A stretch of DNA of 28,447 nt from Pseudomonadota bacterium (GTDB taxonomy: Bacteria; Pseudomonadota; Gammaproteobacteria; Burkholderiales; Burkholderiaceae_D), in contig JAEZVM010000135.1 in assembly GCA_023420795.1 (NCBI GenBank), positions 1 to 28,447 on the forward strand, written 5' to 3'. The notes under the pieces were generated by a model. It was not told where the DNA came from, did no database searches, and worked only from the letters and a program-made list of their open reading frames with translations. The position numbers were made by a program, and so were the translations under genes. Shown piece after piece: positions 21,889-28,447 of this stretch (within the stretch, counting starts at the first letter, position 1; the number at the start of each line of letters is the position of its first letter).

Positions 21889-22752
21889 TTATGCCGCCGG
21901 CTTGTGTCCCATCGCTTCGCCCATGCGGATGGCGCGCTCGGCCAGCCACTCGGGATTGAATTCCATCACGCTGCGCGGGAACAGCATCACCACCGTCGAG
22001 CCGAGCAGGAAGCGTCCCATCTCCTCGCCCTTTTTCAGCACGATCTCCTGATTCTTGTAGTGCCACTCGCGCACCGTGCGCGAGCGCGGCGGATTGACCA
22101 CGCCATGCCACACCGTCGCCATGCTGCCGACGATGGTCGCGCCGACCAGCACCAACACGAACGGGCCGTGCTCGCCGTCGAATACGCACACCACACGCTC
22201 ATTGCGCGCGAACAGTCCCGGTACGCCGCGCGCGGTGGCGGGGTTCACCGAGAAGAGCGCGCCCGGCACGTAGATCATGCGCGTCAGCCGGCCGTCGCAG
22301 GGCATGTGGATGCGATGGTAGTCGCGCGGGCTCAGGTAGAGCGTCGCGAAGCTGCCGTGCTCGAATTGCGCGGCAAGCGTCTTGTCGCCGCCGACCAGCG
22401 CGGCGGTTGAATAGCGATGGCCCTTGGCCTGAATAATCTGGTCGTGCTCGATCGCGCCGAACTGGCTGATCGCGCCATCGACCGGGCAGATAAAGTCGGC
22501 GTCGGCAAGCGGGCGCGCATCTTCACGCAATGCGCGGGTGAAGAAATCGTTGAAACTGGTGTAGCTGGCGAGATCCGGATTGAGCGCTTCTTCCATGTTC
22601 ACGCCGTAGCGTTTAGCGAACCAGCGGATCATCTGCGGTGTGAAGCGACCGTCCTCTGCACTCGCAAGACGTCCGGCGAAGATCGTCAGCGCCTGCTTCG
22701 GCAAAAGATATTGATGTAGTACGGATAAACGCTTGGGCACGGCCGACCTCAT
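21889..22752 (-). CDS. psd: phosphatidylserine decarboxylase proenzyme
   Basis: This 287-residue proenzyme makes phosphatidylethanolamine from phosphatidylserine at the inner membrane. It cuts itself to form alpha and beta chains with a pyruvoyl group. The cleavage motif LGST is intact (G251-S252), and other conserved blocks are present: 'YTSFNDFFTRALREDARP', 'CPVDGAISQFG', 'YLSPRDYHRIHMP' and 'MATVWHGVVNPPR'. The N-terminus 'LSVLHQYLLPKQALT' resembles the E. coli protein. The ribosome binding site is weak. It is divergent from the DNA ligase gene and probably shares a transcript with yjbQ. Confidence 0.96.
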   Translation of the reverse strand: MRSAVPKRLSVLHQYLLPKQALTIFAGRLASAEDGRFTPQMIRWFAKRYGVNMEEALNPDLASYTSFNDFFTRALREDARPLADADFICPVDGAISQFGAIEHDQIIQAKGHRYSTAALVGGDKTLAAQFEHGSFATLYLSPRDYHRIHMPCDGRLTRMIYVPGALFSVNPATARGVPGLFARNERVVCVFDGEHGPFVLVLVGATIVGSMATVWHGVVNPPRSRTVREWHYKNQEIVLKKGEEMGRFLLGSTVVMLFPRSVMEFNPEWLAERAIRMGEAMGHKPAA

Positions 22753-22849
22753 GGAAAAGAATTGGCCCGATTATAACTTCATGCTTTTCAGGGCCAAGGG
22801 AAGAGGCGCGACTGTGCAAGGACGGACTGACTGAAGAGATCTGTTTCCT

Positions 22850-22879
22850 TTTGATTTGATTGCATAAAAGATAATAAAA
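22850..22879 (+). promoter_or_regulatory. AT-rich promoter-like region before the DNA ligase gene
   Basis: TTGATT (22850-22855) is followed by TAATAA (22871-22876, spacer 15) or TAAAAT (22874-22879, spacer 18). This AT-rich block stands out in GC-rich surroundings and lies about 50 bases before the ligase start codon. Confidence 0.45.
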
Positions 22880-22928
22880 TGTTCGGCGAAAAACGCGACC
22901 TCTCAAAACATCCCTTATCCCATTCAGC

Positions 22929-23807
22929 ATGAAGCCTGCCCGAATTTCCGTATTGCGTCCCTTGTTCGCCTCCTTGCTGTTGAGTGCAGTCCTGCTGCCC
23001 TCCATGCCGGCGCACTCCAGTGAATCGGAGCTGACCCCGCCACCTTTGCTATTGGCGCGGAGCTATTCGGAAGAATACGATCCCGCACACTATCTGGTAA
23101 GCGAAAAGCTGGACGGCGTGCGCGCCTACTGGGACGGCAAGGACCTGCGCTTTCGCAGCGGCAGGCCGATTCACGCGCCGGCATGGTTCATCGCGCAATT
23201 TCCTGCGCATGCGCTTGATGGGGAATTGTGGATGGGGCGGAATCGTTTCGAACAATTGTCCGCTGCCGTGCGCCGAGAGGTACCGCTGGACGAGGAATGG
23301 CGGAACATCCGCTATCACGTCTATGAATTGCCTGGCGGCGCAGGCAGCTTCGTCGAGCGCGTCGCCACGCTGCAGGCAAGCGTTGTGCGAGTGGGGCTGC
23401 CCTGGCTGCAAGTGCTGCCGCAGGTGCGCGTGGCAGACCGCGCCGAGCTGCAACGGATGCTGGCGCAGGTCGTGCGCGATGGTGGCGAAGGCTTGATGCT
23501 GCATCGCGCCGATGCAGCTTGGCAAACCGGGCGTTCGGATATCCTGCTGAAGCTAAAGCCGCAGGACGATGCTGAGGCTGTGGTCGTTGCGCATGAGGCG
23601 GGGCAGGGGAAATACCGAGGCATGCTCGGCGCGCTTGTCGTGATGACACCGGAAGGCCAACACTTTCGCCTCGGCACCGGCTTCAGTGATGCGGCGCGCC
23701 GTGCGCCGCCAGCCGTCGGTACTACCGTCACCTATCGCTATCGCGGTTTCACTTCAACGGGCCTGCCGCGGTTTGCCAGCTTCCTGCGGATACGGGAAAG
23801 AGAATAA
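22929..23807 (+). CDS. periplasmic ATP-dependent DNA ligase (LigE-type)
   Basis: This 292-residue protein begins with a signal peptide (basic start, hydrophobic residues 12-24, cleavage near AHS). A minimal ATP-dependent ligase follows. Motif I is 'SEKLDGVRAYWDG', with K60 the residue that takes AMP. Later come 'HALDGELW' (motif III region), 'GGEGLMLH' (motif IV) and 'DILLKLKP' (motif V), then a short OB domain ending in 'YRYRGFTSTGLPRFASFLR'. LigE ligases of Gram-negative bacteria carry such leaders and are thought to act in the periplasm, perhaps on incoming DNA. It is followed on the same strand, 91 bases on, by the PBP gene. No clear ribosome binding site is visible. Confidence 0.92.
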   Translation: MKPARISVLRPLFASLLLSAVLLPSMPAHSSESELTPPPLLLARSYSEEYDPAHYLVSEKLDGVRAYWDGKDLRFRSGRPIHAPAWFIAQFPAHALDGELWMGRNRFEQLSAAVRREVPLDEEWRNIRYHVYELPGGAGSFVERVATLQASVVRVGLPWLQVLPQVRVADRAELQRMLAQVVRDGGEGLMLHRADAAWQTGRSDILLKLKPQDDAEAVVVAHEAGQGKYRGMLGALVVMTPEGQHFRLGTGFSDAARRAPPAVGTTVTYRYRGFTSTGLPRFASFLRIRERE

Positions 23808-23898
23808 GCCGCCCCGCAAGTTCCGGGAGAGTGGAATAATTACCCTACAGAAAAAGCATATCCTGCTCTCAAGGATCGCCAGAACGTAGGAAATCATC

Positions 23899-26412
23899 TT
23901 GGAATCACATCTCACGCCGCGCGAACGTCTGACGCGGCTCTTCGCGCGCACTGTAGGCTATTTCAAATCCGTCATCGATCCCAAGCTGGGGCGGTTCGCC
24001 AGATTCAAGGCGCTGATCAAAGCGGCAATCGCAGGCGGCGTGATTGGCGCGATGCTGCTGGTCGCTTATGCAATCCTTCTGATTCCGTTCACGCCGGGCA
24101 TCGCCGACCTGCGCAAGGCCAAGGCGGAAACGCCGAGCATCCTGATGTCGGCGGACGGCAAGGAGCTGGCGGTCTTCAAGCGCATGAACCGCGAATGGGT
24201 CGAGCTGGACCGGATCTCGCCGCATGTGATCGATGCGCTGATCGCCACCGAGGATCACCGCTTCTACCAGCATTTCGGCGTCGATCTGAAGCGCACAGCA
24301 GCCGGCATTTTCTACACGCTGCAGGGCGATCCGCAGGGCGGCTCCACACTGACACAGCAACTTGCGCGCAATTTGTATCCGGAAGATATCGGTCGCCAGC
24401 GCAGCATCACCCGCAAGCTCAAGGAACTGATCACGGCGCTGAAGATCGAGTATGCGTATTCGAAAAAGGAAATCCTGCTCACCTACCTGAACACGATGCC
24501 CTTTCTGTACAACGCGTTCGGCATCGAGATGGGCGCGCGCACCTATTTCGACAAATCCGCCGCCGAGCTGAATCTGCTCGAAAGCGCAACGCTGGTTGGC
24601 ATGCTGAAGGGAACCAGCTACTACAACCCGGTGCTGCGCCCTGAGCGTGCGGTGGAGCGGCGCAATGTCGTGCTGTCGCAGATGGTCAAGCGTGGCGTGC
24701 TGGACAAGGCCGAGTTCGAGAAACTGAAGAAGCGCCCGATCCGCCTCGATTTCGAGCGCCAGCCGGAACCGGTCGGCACTGCGCCGCATCTTGCGGTGCA
24801 GGTGCGTAAATGGCTGATCGACTGGGCCGACCGCAACGATTACAACCTGTATTCTGACGGGCTGGTAGTAGTCTCCACGATCGATTCGCGCATGCAGCAG
24901 TTCGCCGAACAGGCCGTCGCCCGCCAGATGCAGACGCTGCAGGCGGTCGCTGATACGGAATGGGGCGTCGGTCCGGCGCGGCGGATCGCGGCCAATCCGG
25001 ATGGCTGGCGCGGCGCACGCACGCAGGCTTCCGGTTATCTGTGGCGAACGCGCAGCGACCTGCTGGATGCCTTCGTGCGCGAATCGGCCGCTTACCGCAA
25101 GGCAGTCGCCGATGGCGGCGAGCCGGAGTCGGTGCTCAAGCAGCTGAAGTCCGATGCCGCCTTCATGGCGCGGCTCGCCGCCGACAAGACGCGCGTGGAA
25201 ACCGGCTTCATCGCGCTCGACCCGACCAATGGTCATGTCAAGGCCTGGGTCGGCAGCCGTGATTTCGAAACCGATCAGTACGACCATGTCGCGCAGGCGA
25301 AGCGTCAGCCGGGCTCCACCTTCAAACCCTTCGTCTATGGCGCCGCACTGGAAGACGGCATGACGCCCGAAACGCGCTTTGCCGATAGCGAGGTCGAGAT
25401 CGACATGGGCGACGGCACCGTATGGCGGCCTGCCGATGCGTCCGGCCCGAGCGGGCGGGAAATGACGCTGCGAGAAGGCCTCGCGTATTCGAAAAACACG
25501 ATCACCGCGCAGGTGATGCAGAAGGTCGGTCCGAAGGATGTTGCCGATTTCGCGCGCAGGCTCGGCGTCGATCAGAGTCCGCTCGATCCGGTTCCCGCGC
25601 TCGCGCTCGGCACCAGTCCGGTTACGTTGCTGGAAATGGTTGCCGCCTACGGCACCATCGCCAACGGCGGGGAAGCGCGCAAGCCGATTCTGGTCAGCCG
25701 CATTCTCGACAAGGAGGGCAAGCTGCTCGACAGCTTCACTAGCGACGGCGAGCGCGTTGTCTCAGGCAAGATTGCGCATGAACTGACCGACATGCTGCGC
25801 TCCGTAATAGGCCGGGGCACCGGACGCGCCATACGCGCCCAGATCGGCAGGCGCGTGGATCTCGCCGGCAAGACCGGAACTACGCAGGACAATGCCGACG
25901 GCTGGTTTATCTTGATGCATCCGAATCTGATTGCCGGCGCATGGGTCGGCTTCAACGATGCGCGTGTCACCATGCGCGGCAACTATTGGGGACAGGGAGC
26001 TCGCAGTGCGCTGCCTCTGGTGGGCGACTTCACGCGGCGCACGCTGAACGCGCGATTGATCGATTCCAGTGCACATTTCCCGACGCCGCCGAAATCTTTC
26101 TTCGCATCGCTGATGGAAAAAGTGTCCGGGCTATTCGACTGGGAAACCAGCCAGTCAGAACCTGTTCCGTCCTCACGGCCCCATTCGTCGCCTCCAGTCG
26201 CACCGCCACCAAACGGGCGGGAGATAAAGGAAATCCGCGACGATGAAATGGAGCGGATCACGAACCAGGCTATCGAGACGGTGCAAAGCAATGCAAGCGA
26301 GGAACCTCTCGTCGAAGGAGGGCCCAAAGAGCATGCGAACGTGACAGAGACGCGTGGACAGGAGACTGTTCCCGGCGTCAGCATTGAAAAGAACAACGGT
26401 TTCGCGGAATGA
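23899..26412 (+). CDS. class A penicillin-binding protein (transglycosylase/transpeptidase)
   Basis: The start is TTG at 23899. An in-frame stop at 23887 excludes an earlier one, and AGGAAA lies just upstream. The 837-residue protein has a short cytoplasmic part, one membrane anchor (about 45-65) and a GT51 glycosyltransferase domain (E118 in 'IATEDHRFYQHFG', then 'GGSTLTQQLARNLY'). The transpeptidase domain has active-site S473 in STFK, SKN (531-533) and KTG (658-660). It polymerises and cross-links peptidoglycan in the periplasm. The last 110 residues are Pro-rich, then acidic and probably disordered. Which PBP1 subtype it is cannot be settled from the sequence alone. Confidence 0.95.
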   Translation: MESHLTPRERLTRLFARTVGYFKSVIDPKLGRFARFKALIKAAIAGGVIGAMLLVAYAILLIPFTPGIADLRKAKAETPSILMSADGKELAVFKRMNREWVELDRISPHVIDALIATEDHRFYQHFGVDLKRTAAGIFYTLQGDPQGGSTLTQQLARNLYPEDIGRQRSITRKLKELITALKIEYAYSKKEILLTYLNTMPFLYNAFGIEMGARTYFDKSAAELNLLESATLVGMLKGTSYYNPVLRPERAVERRNVVLSQMVKRGVLDKAEFEKLKKRPIRLDFERQPEPVGTAPHLAVQVRKWLIDWADRNDYNLYSDGLVVVSTIDSRMQQFAEQAVARQMQTLQAVADTEWGVGPARRIAANPDGWRGARTQASGYLWRTRSDLLDAFVRESAAYRKAVADGGEPESVLKQLKSDAAFMARLAADKTRVETGFIALDPTNGHVKAWVGSRDFETDQYDHVAQAKRQPGSTFKPFVYGAALEDGMTPETRFADSEVEIDMGDGTVWRPADASGPSGREMTLREGLAYSKNTITAQVMQKVGPKDVADFARRLGVDQSPLDPVPALALGTSPVTLLEMVAAYGTIANGGEARKPILVSRILDKEGKLLDSFTSDGERVVSGKIAHELTDMLRSVIGRGTGRAIRAQIGRRVDLAGKTGTTQDNADGWFILMHPNLIAGAWVGFNDARVTMRGNYWGQGARSALPLVGDFTRRTLNARLIDSSAHFPTPPKSFFASLMEKVSGLFDWETSQSEPVPSSRPHSSPPVAPPPNGREIKEIRDDEMERITNQAIETVQSNASEEPLVEGGPKEHANVTETRGQETVPGVSIEKNNGFAE

Positions 26413-26521
26413 TCTCGGGCCGCGAGCCGCCGGGACCTTGCGATAGACATAATGCCGTCTATGCCGAGCTGCTAGCATGAGCGGGATCTCCATCTCCCGT
26501 ATCGGCGGAAAAGCACATCAC

Positions 26522-27091
26522 ATGGAAAACATACAAGCTAGACTGCAGGACGTCGTCATCACGCCTGAACTCCTGCGCAGGGCGGACCGCCCCGCCAAAT
26601 CCTTCGCAGGAACGCTGGCGTTGGAAGAAATCGCCGCCATGACACCGCAAGGAAGCGAGGCGATTCTTCAAGCGCTGTGCCGCATTTGTGTACAGCTATG
26701 CGATTGCGGCTCGAGCGGGGTCAATCTGCTTGAAAAGGGAGAGGATGGTGGGCATTTCCGCTGGATAGTCATCGAGGGCACGCTTAAGCCCTACCAGGGC
26801 TACATCGCGCCGGGGGACCACAGTCCCTGTGGCTTTGTATGTGAACAGAAGTCCCCCCAATTGCTAAGCCACAGCGCACGCTACTTCGAATGGATACAGG
26901 CGGTGGATCTTCCCATTGTTGAAAGCCTCATTGCCCCCCTGTACCGCGACAAGGACGAGATTATCGGAACGATGTGGCTGGTATCTCATGACGAGGACCG
27001 CCGCTTCGACCGGGAAGACCTCAGAGTTCTGACCATGCTCGGCAGCCATGCCGCAGCCGCACTGAAACTGTATGAATCCATGTATCAGTGA
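26522..27091 (+). CDS. GAF domain protein
   Basis: The ATG at 26522 gives 189 residues beginning MENIQARLQDVVITPELLRR, which resembles the start of related GAF proteins; an ATG at 26477 is possible. Residues about 45-185 form a GAF domain: 'ALCRICVQLCDCGSSGVNLL' (first helix and strand), 'FRWIVIEGTLKPYQGYIAPG' and 'IAPLYRDKDEIIGTMWLVSH', ending in 'LTMLGSHAAAALKLYES'. There is no output domain, so it may bind a small molecule and act through a partner. Several Cys cluster in the first helix (CRICVQLCDC), which could matter for redox or metal sensing. It lies 110 bases after the PBP gene and converges on the cytochrome gene. Confidence 0.82.
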   Translation: MENIQARLQDVVITPELLRRADRPAKSFAGTLALEEIAAMTPQGSEAILQALCRICVQLCDCGSSGVNLLEKGEDGGHFRWIVIEGTLKPYQGYIAPGDHSPCGFVCEQKSPQLLSHSARYFEWIQAVDLPIVESLIAPLYRDKDEIIGTMWLVSHDEDRRFDREDLRVLTMLGSHAAAALKLYESMYQ

Positions 27092-27118
27092 ACCGGATCA
27101 CTTCCTATAAATGGAGTT

Positions 27119-27595
27119 CTACTGCTCCCTCTGCAGTGTTGCCTGTTTCTGAAGCTCCAGTGCTTCCGGTGGCCATGTGCTTTTGATATACGCAAGCACC
27201 GCCCCAATCTCCTCGTCGGACAGGAGCGCGCCGAATGCCGGCATGTCGCTTTGATAGTCATCCGGTGCGGTCTTGCCCGGTACCAGTCCGTTTTTGGTGA
27301 TGTCGACTAGCACCGCATCCGCGTGATGCCAGGTGTGTCCACTCTCGTCATGCGGCGGTGCGGGAAGCCGCCCGTTCGGCATGCGCGTACGCCAGTTGGG
27401 CTGCCCTTCGAGACTCGCGCCATGACAGGAGGCACAGTGCTGTAGATAGAGTGCCTTGCCTTGTGAAACAAGTGCCGGATCGTCCGGGCTGATGAATGCG
27501 CGTGCCGACGAGTCGTCACGATTGAAATAGAGGAAGCCAGCGGTCGCGAGCACGGCAATGCCGACTGCGGCGGCGATCAGGGTTTTGGAAGTCAT
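27119..27595 (-). CDS. membrane-anchored or secreted cytochrome c
   Basis: This 158-residue protein has an N-terminal hydrophobic segment (5-23) that may stay as an anchor, and one heme-c site CASCH (C54, C57, H58). The likely axial Met is M118 in 'YQSDMPAFGALLSDEEIGAV', a typical class I cytochrome c ending. The sequence between, including 'NWRTRMPNGRLPAPPHDESG', is like small cytochromes found next to copper-handling or oxidase genes. None of those is nearby, so its electron partner is unknown. It acts in the periplasm. It is divergent from mscL. Confidence 0.92.
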   Translation of the reverse strand: MTSKTLIAAAVGIAVLATAGFLYFNRDDSSARAFISPDDPALVSQGKALYLQHCASCHGASLEGQPNWRTRMPNGRLPAPPHDESGHTWHHADAVLVDITKNGLVPGKTAPDDYQSDMPAFGALLSDEEIGAVLAYIKSTWPPEALELQKQATLQREQ

Positions 27596-27689
27596 GCCTG
27601 TTCAAAGATAAGGTGTTTGCCAGGAGCTGCCGATTATCCTGTAATAACGTGAAAATGGTTGGGATTGTGGCCGCATCTTCTTGCGCATA

Positions 27690-27698
27690 TGACATAAT
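27690..27698 (+). promoter_or_regulatory. extended -10 promoter candidate for mscL
   Basis: TGACATAAT gives a TGn element followed by CATAAT (five of six matches to the -10 consensus), about 54 bases before the mscL start codon. A possible -35, TTGTGG at 27665-27670, is spaced 22 bases away, so the extended -10 would have to carry recognition. Confidence 0.4.
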
Positions 27699-27751
27699 TT
27701 TCGTGTCGCAACGTCTCGACAAGGCAACACGTTGTTTCTTCGGGAGGAAGA

Positions 27752-28168
27752 ATGAGTATCGTTAGTGAATTCAAGGAGTTTGCCGTCAAGGGCAACGTGA
27801 TCGATCTCGCGGTCGGCGTCATCATCGGCGGCGCTTTTAGCAAGATCGTCGATTCGCTGGTCGGTGATGTGATCATGCCGGTCGTCAGTAAACTGTTCGG
27901 CGGGCTGGATTTCAGCAACTACTTCCTGCCGCTCGCCGGCCAGACCGCAACCACGCTGGCCGAAGCCAAGAAGGCTGGCGCCGTGCTTGCTTACGGCAGC
28001 TTCGTGACGGTTTCGCTTAACTTCCTCATCCTGGCCTTCGTCATTTTCATGATGGTCAAGCAGATTAACCGCTTCAGGAGGGAAAAACCGGCACCGGCAG
28101 CCGCGCCTGCGCCGACGCCGGAAGATATTGTGCTGCTGCGAGAGATTCGCGACAGCCTGAAGAAATAA
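27752..28168 (+). CDS. mscL: large-conductance mechanosensitive channel
   Basis: The 138-residue product is a complete MscL. It has the N-terminal amphipathic helix and 'FKEFAVKGNVIDLAVGVIIGGAF' (TM1 pore-lining, about 15-45). A periplasmic loop with 'LFGGLDFSNYF' follows, then TM2 (about 75-103, 'FLILAFVIFMMVKQIN'). A Pro/Ala linker leads to the C-terminal helix 'EDIVLLREIRDSLKK'. It forms a homopentameric inner-membrane pore that opens under membrane tension to release solutes in osmotic downshock. The ATG follows GGGAGGAAG. It is transcribed alone, and a 16-bp perfect inverted repeat lies 17 bases after its stop. Confidence 0.97.
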   Translation: MSIVSEFKEFAVKGNVIDLAVGVIIGGAFSKIVDSLVGDVIMPVVSKLFGGLDFSNYFLPLAGQTATTLAEAKKAGAVLAYGSFVTVSLNFLILAFVIFMMVKQINRFRREKPAPAAAPAPTPEDIVLLREIRDSLKK

Positions 28169-28185
28169 TTACTGAATTTGCTGTG

Positions 28186-28222
28186 CAGGATGTCCGTATC
28201 GTTAAGCGATACGGACATCCTG
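28186..28222. terminator. 16-bp perfect inverted repeat between convergent genes
   Basis: CAGGATGTCCGTATCG (28186-28201) pairs without mismatch with 28207-28222 around a 5-base loop. It lies between the mscL stop and the stop of the convergent acylase-family gene. There is no clear T-run, but stem length and position suggest a two-way transcript barrier. Confidence 0.7.
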
Positions 28223-28229
28223 AAGGTAC

Positions 28230-28447
28230 TTACTTCGACGGGTGCAGGATCAGCGCGTTCCCGTACTTCTGGTCGATGTTTTCCTGCCTGAACGGCAGAG
28301 TATGGTATTCGCCATCGAGAAACCGCTTGATGCTGTCGTCGTAATGGCGGCTGGTGGGGTGCGCCGACTGGCCGGTGCTGTTCATCGCCATCATCGGTTC
28401 GTCGCGCGAAAAATCGACGATCATGCGCATCGACGGGCTCATCCACG
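28230..28447 (-). CDS. penicillin acylase family protein (C-terminal end)
   Basis: Only the last 72 or so codons are in the window; the frame continues past base 28447. The visible text, 'SPSMRMIVDFSRDEPMMAMN', then 'STGQSAHPTSRHYDDSIKRF' and 'DGEYHTLPF', matches the C-terminus of the Ntn-hydrolase penicillin/acyl-homoserine-lactone acylase family ('SMRMVVD ... NSTGQSGHP ... HYDD' pattern). Such enzymes are exported, self-cleaving amidases. The catalytic Ser and signal peptide would be outside the window. The gene is convergent with mscL. Confidence 0.75.
   Translation of the reverse strand, partial: WMSPSMRMIVDFSRDEPMMAMNSTGQSAHPTSRHYDDSIKRFLDGEYHTLPFRQENIDQKYGNALILHPSK

Noticed and set aside
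23905..25287. 460-codon minus-strand frame opposite the penicillin-binding protein gene
   Set aside because: It lies antisense to conserved GT51 and transpeptidase motifs and its own translation has no recognisable domain.
27991..28446. 151-codon minus-strand frame overlapping mscL
   Set aside because: It runs antisense to mscL and uses a different frame from the acylase-family C-terminus, which matches a known family.
1..28447. tRNA, rRNA, CRISPR array, insertion sequence or prophage
   Set aside because: No spaced direct repeats, cloverleaf with conserved T-loop, transposase, integrase or phage structural genes could be seen by reading both strands; short or degenerate elements might escape this.

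Overview
The window is about 28.4 kb of GC-rich, densely coded chromosomal DNA from a Gram-negative bacterium. Gene content suggests a betaproteobacterium of the order Burkholderiales, perhaps Oxalobacteraceae (Herbaspirillum/Noviherbaspirillum-like). This rests on two lipoproteins with poly-Gly after the lipobox, a DUF4124-type protein, a periplasmic LigE-type DNA ligase, a HopJ-family protein, a class I PPK2 and the overall base composition. The placement is inferred from gene types, not from a marker-gene comparison. I see no rRNA, tRNA, CRISPR array, transposase, integrase or prophage, so it reads as ordinary chromosome with short operons that change strand often.

Layout. 1-2.3 kb: the end of a FrnE/DsbA-like oxidoreductase converges on a YadG/YadH-type ABC exporter pair. 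2.4-6.8 kb: envelope and unknown proteins (a DUF4124-like secreted protein, an SRPBCC protein with a disordered tail, two unrelated lipoproteins, a HopJ-like protein). 6.9-12.2 kb: a secreted SNase-like nuclease, PPK2, a secreted Cys-pair repeat protein and three unrecognised proteins. 12.2-16.6 kb: a UdgX-type uracil-DNA glycosylase, then an HDOD protein divergent from a membrane PAS-GGDEF-EAL protein. 16.6-20.3 kb: glyoxalase I, a zinc alcohol/aldehyde reductase and a KefB/C-type K+/H+ antiporter. 20.3-20.6 kb: a gene-free stretch with promoter, hairpins and terminator, a good candidate for a small RNA. 20.6-22.8 kb: a YgfF-type SDR, YjbQ and phosphatidylserine decarboxylase. 22.9-28.4 kb: a periplasmic ATP-dependent DNA ligase, a class A penicillin-binding protein, a GAF protein, a cytochrome c, MscL and the end of a penicillin-acylase-family gene.

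Genes that may work together. GloA, the zinc reductase and the Kef antiporter fit one electrophile (methylglyoxal) defence. GloA forms S-lactoylglutathione, the reductase can remove aldehydes, and Kef systems are gated by glutathione and its adducts. The HDOD and GGDEF-EAL genes share a divergent promoter region and suggest a c-di-GMP signalling locus. Psd, the PBP and MscL serve the envelope but are not one operon. The observations most worth following are the candidate RNA at about 20357-20562, the UdgX-type glycosylase with its His loop, the secreted DNA ligase, the duplicated Cys-pair protein and the structured convergent region at about 10170-10320.
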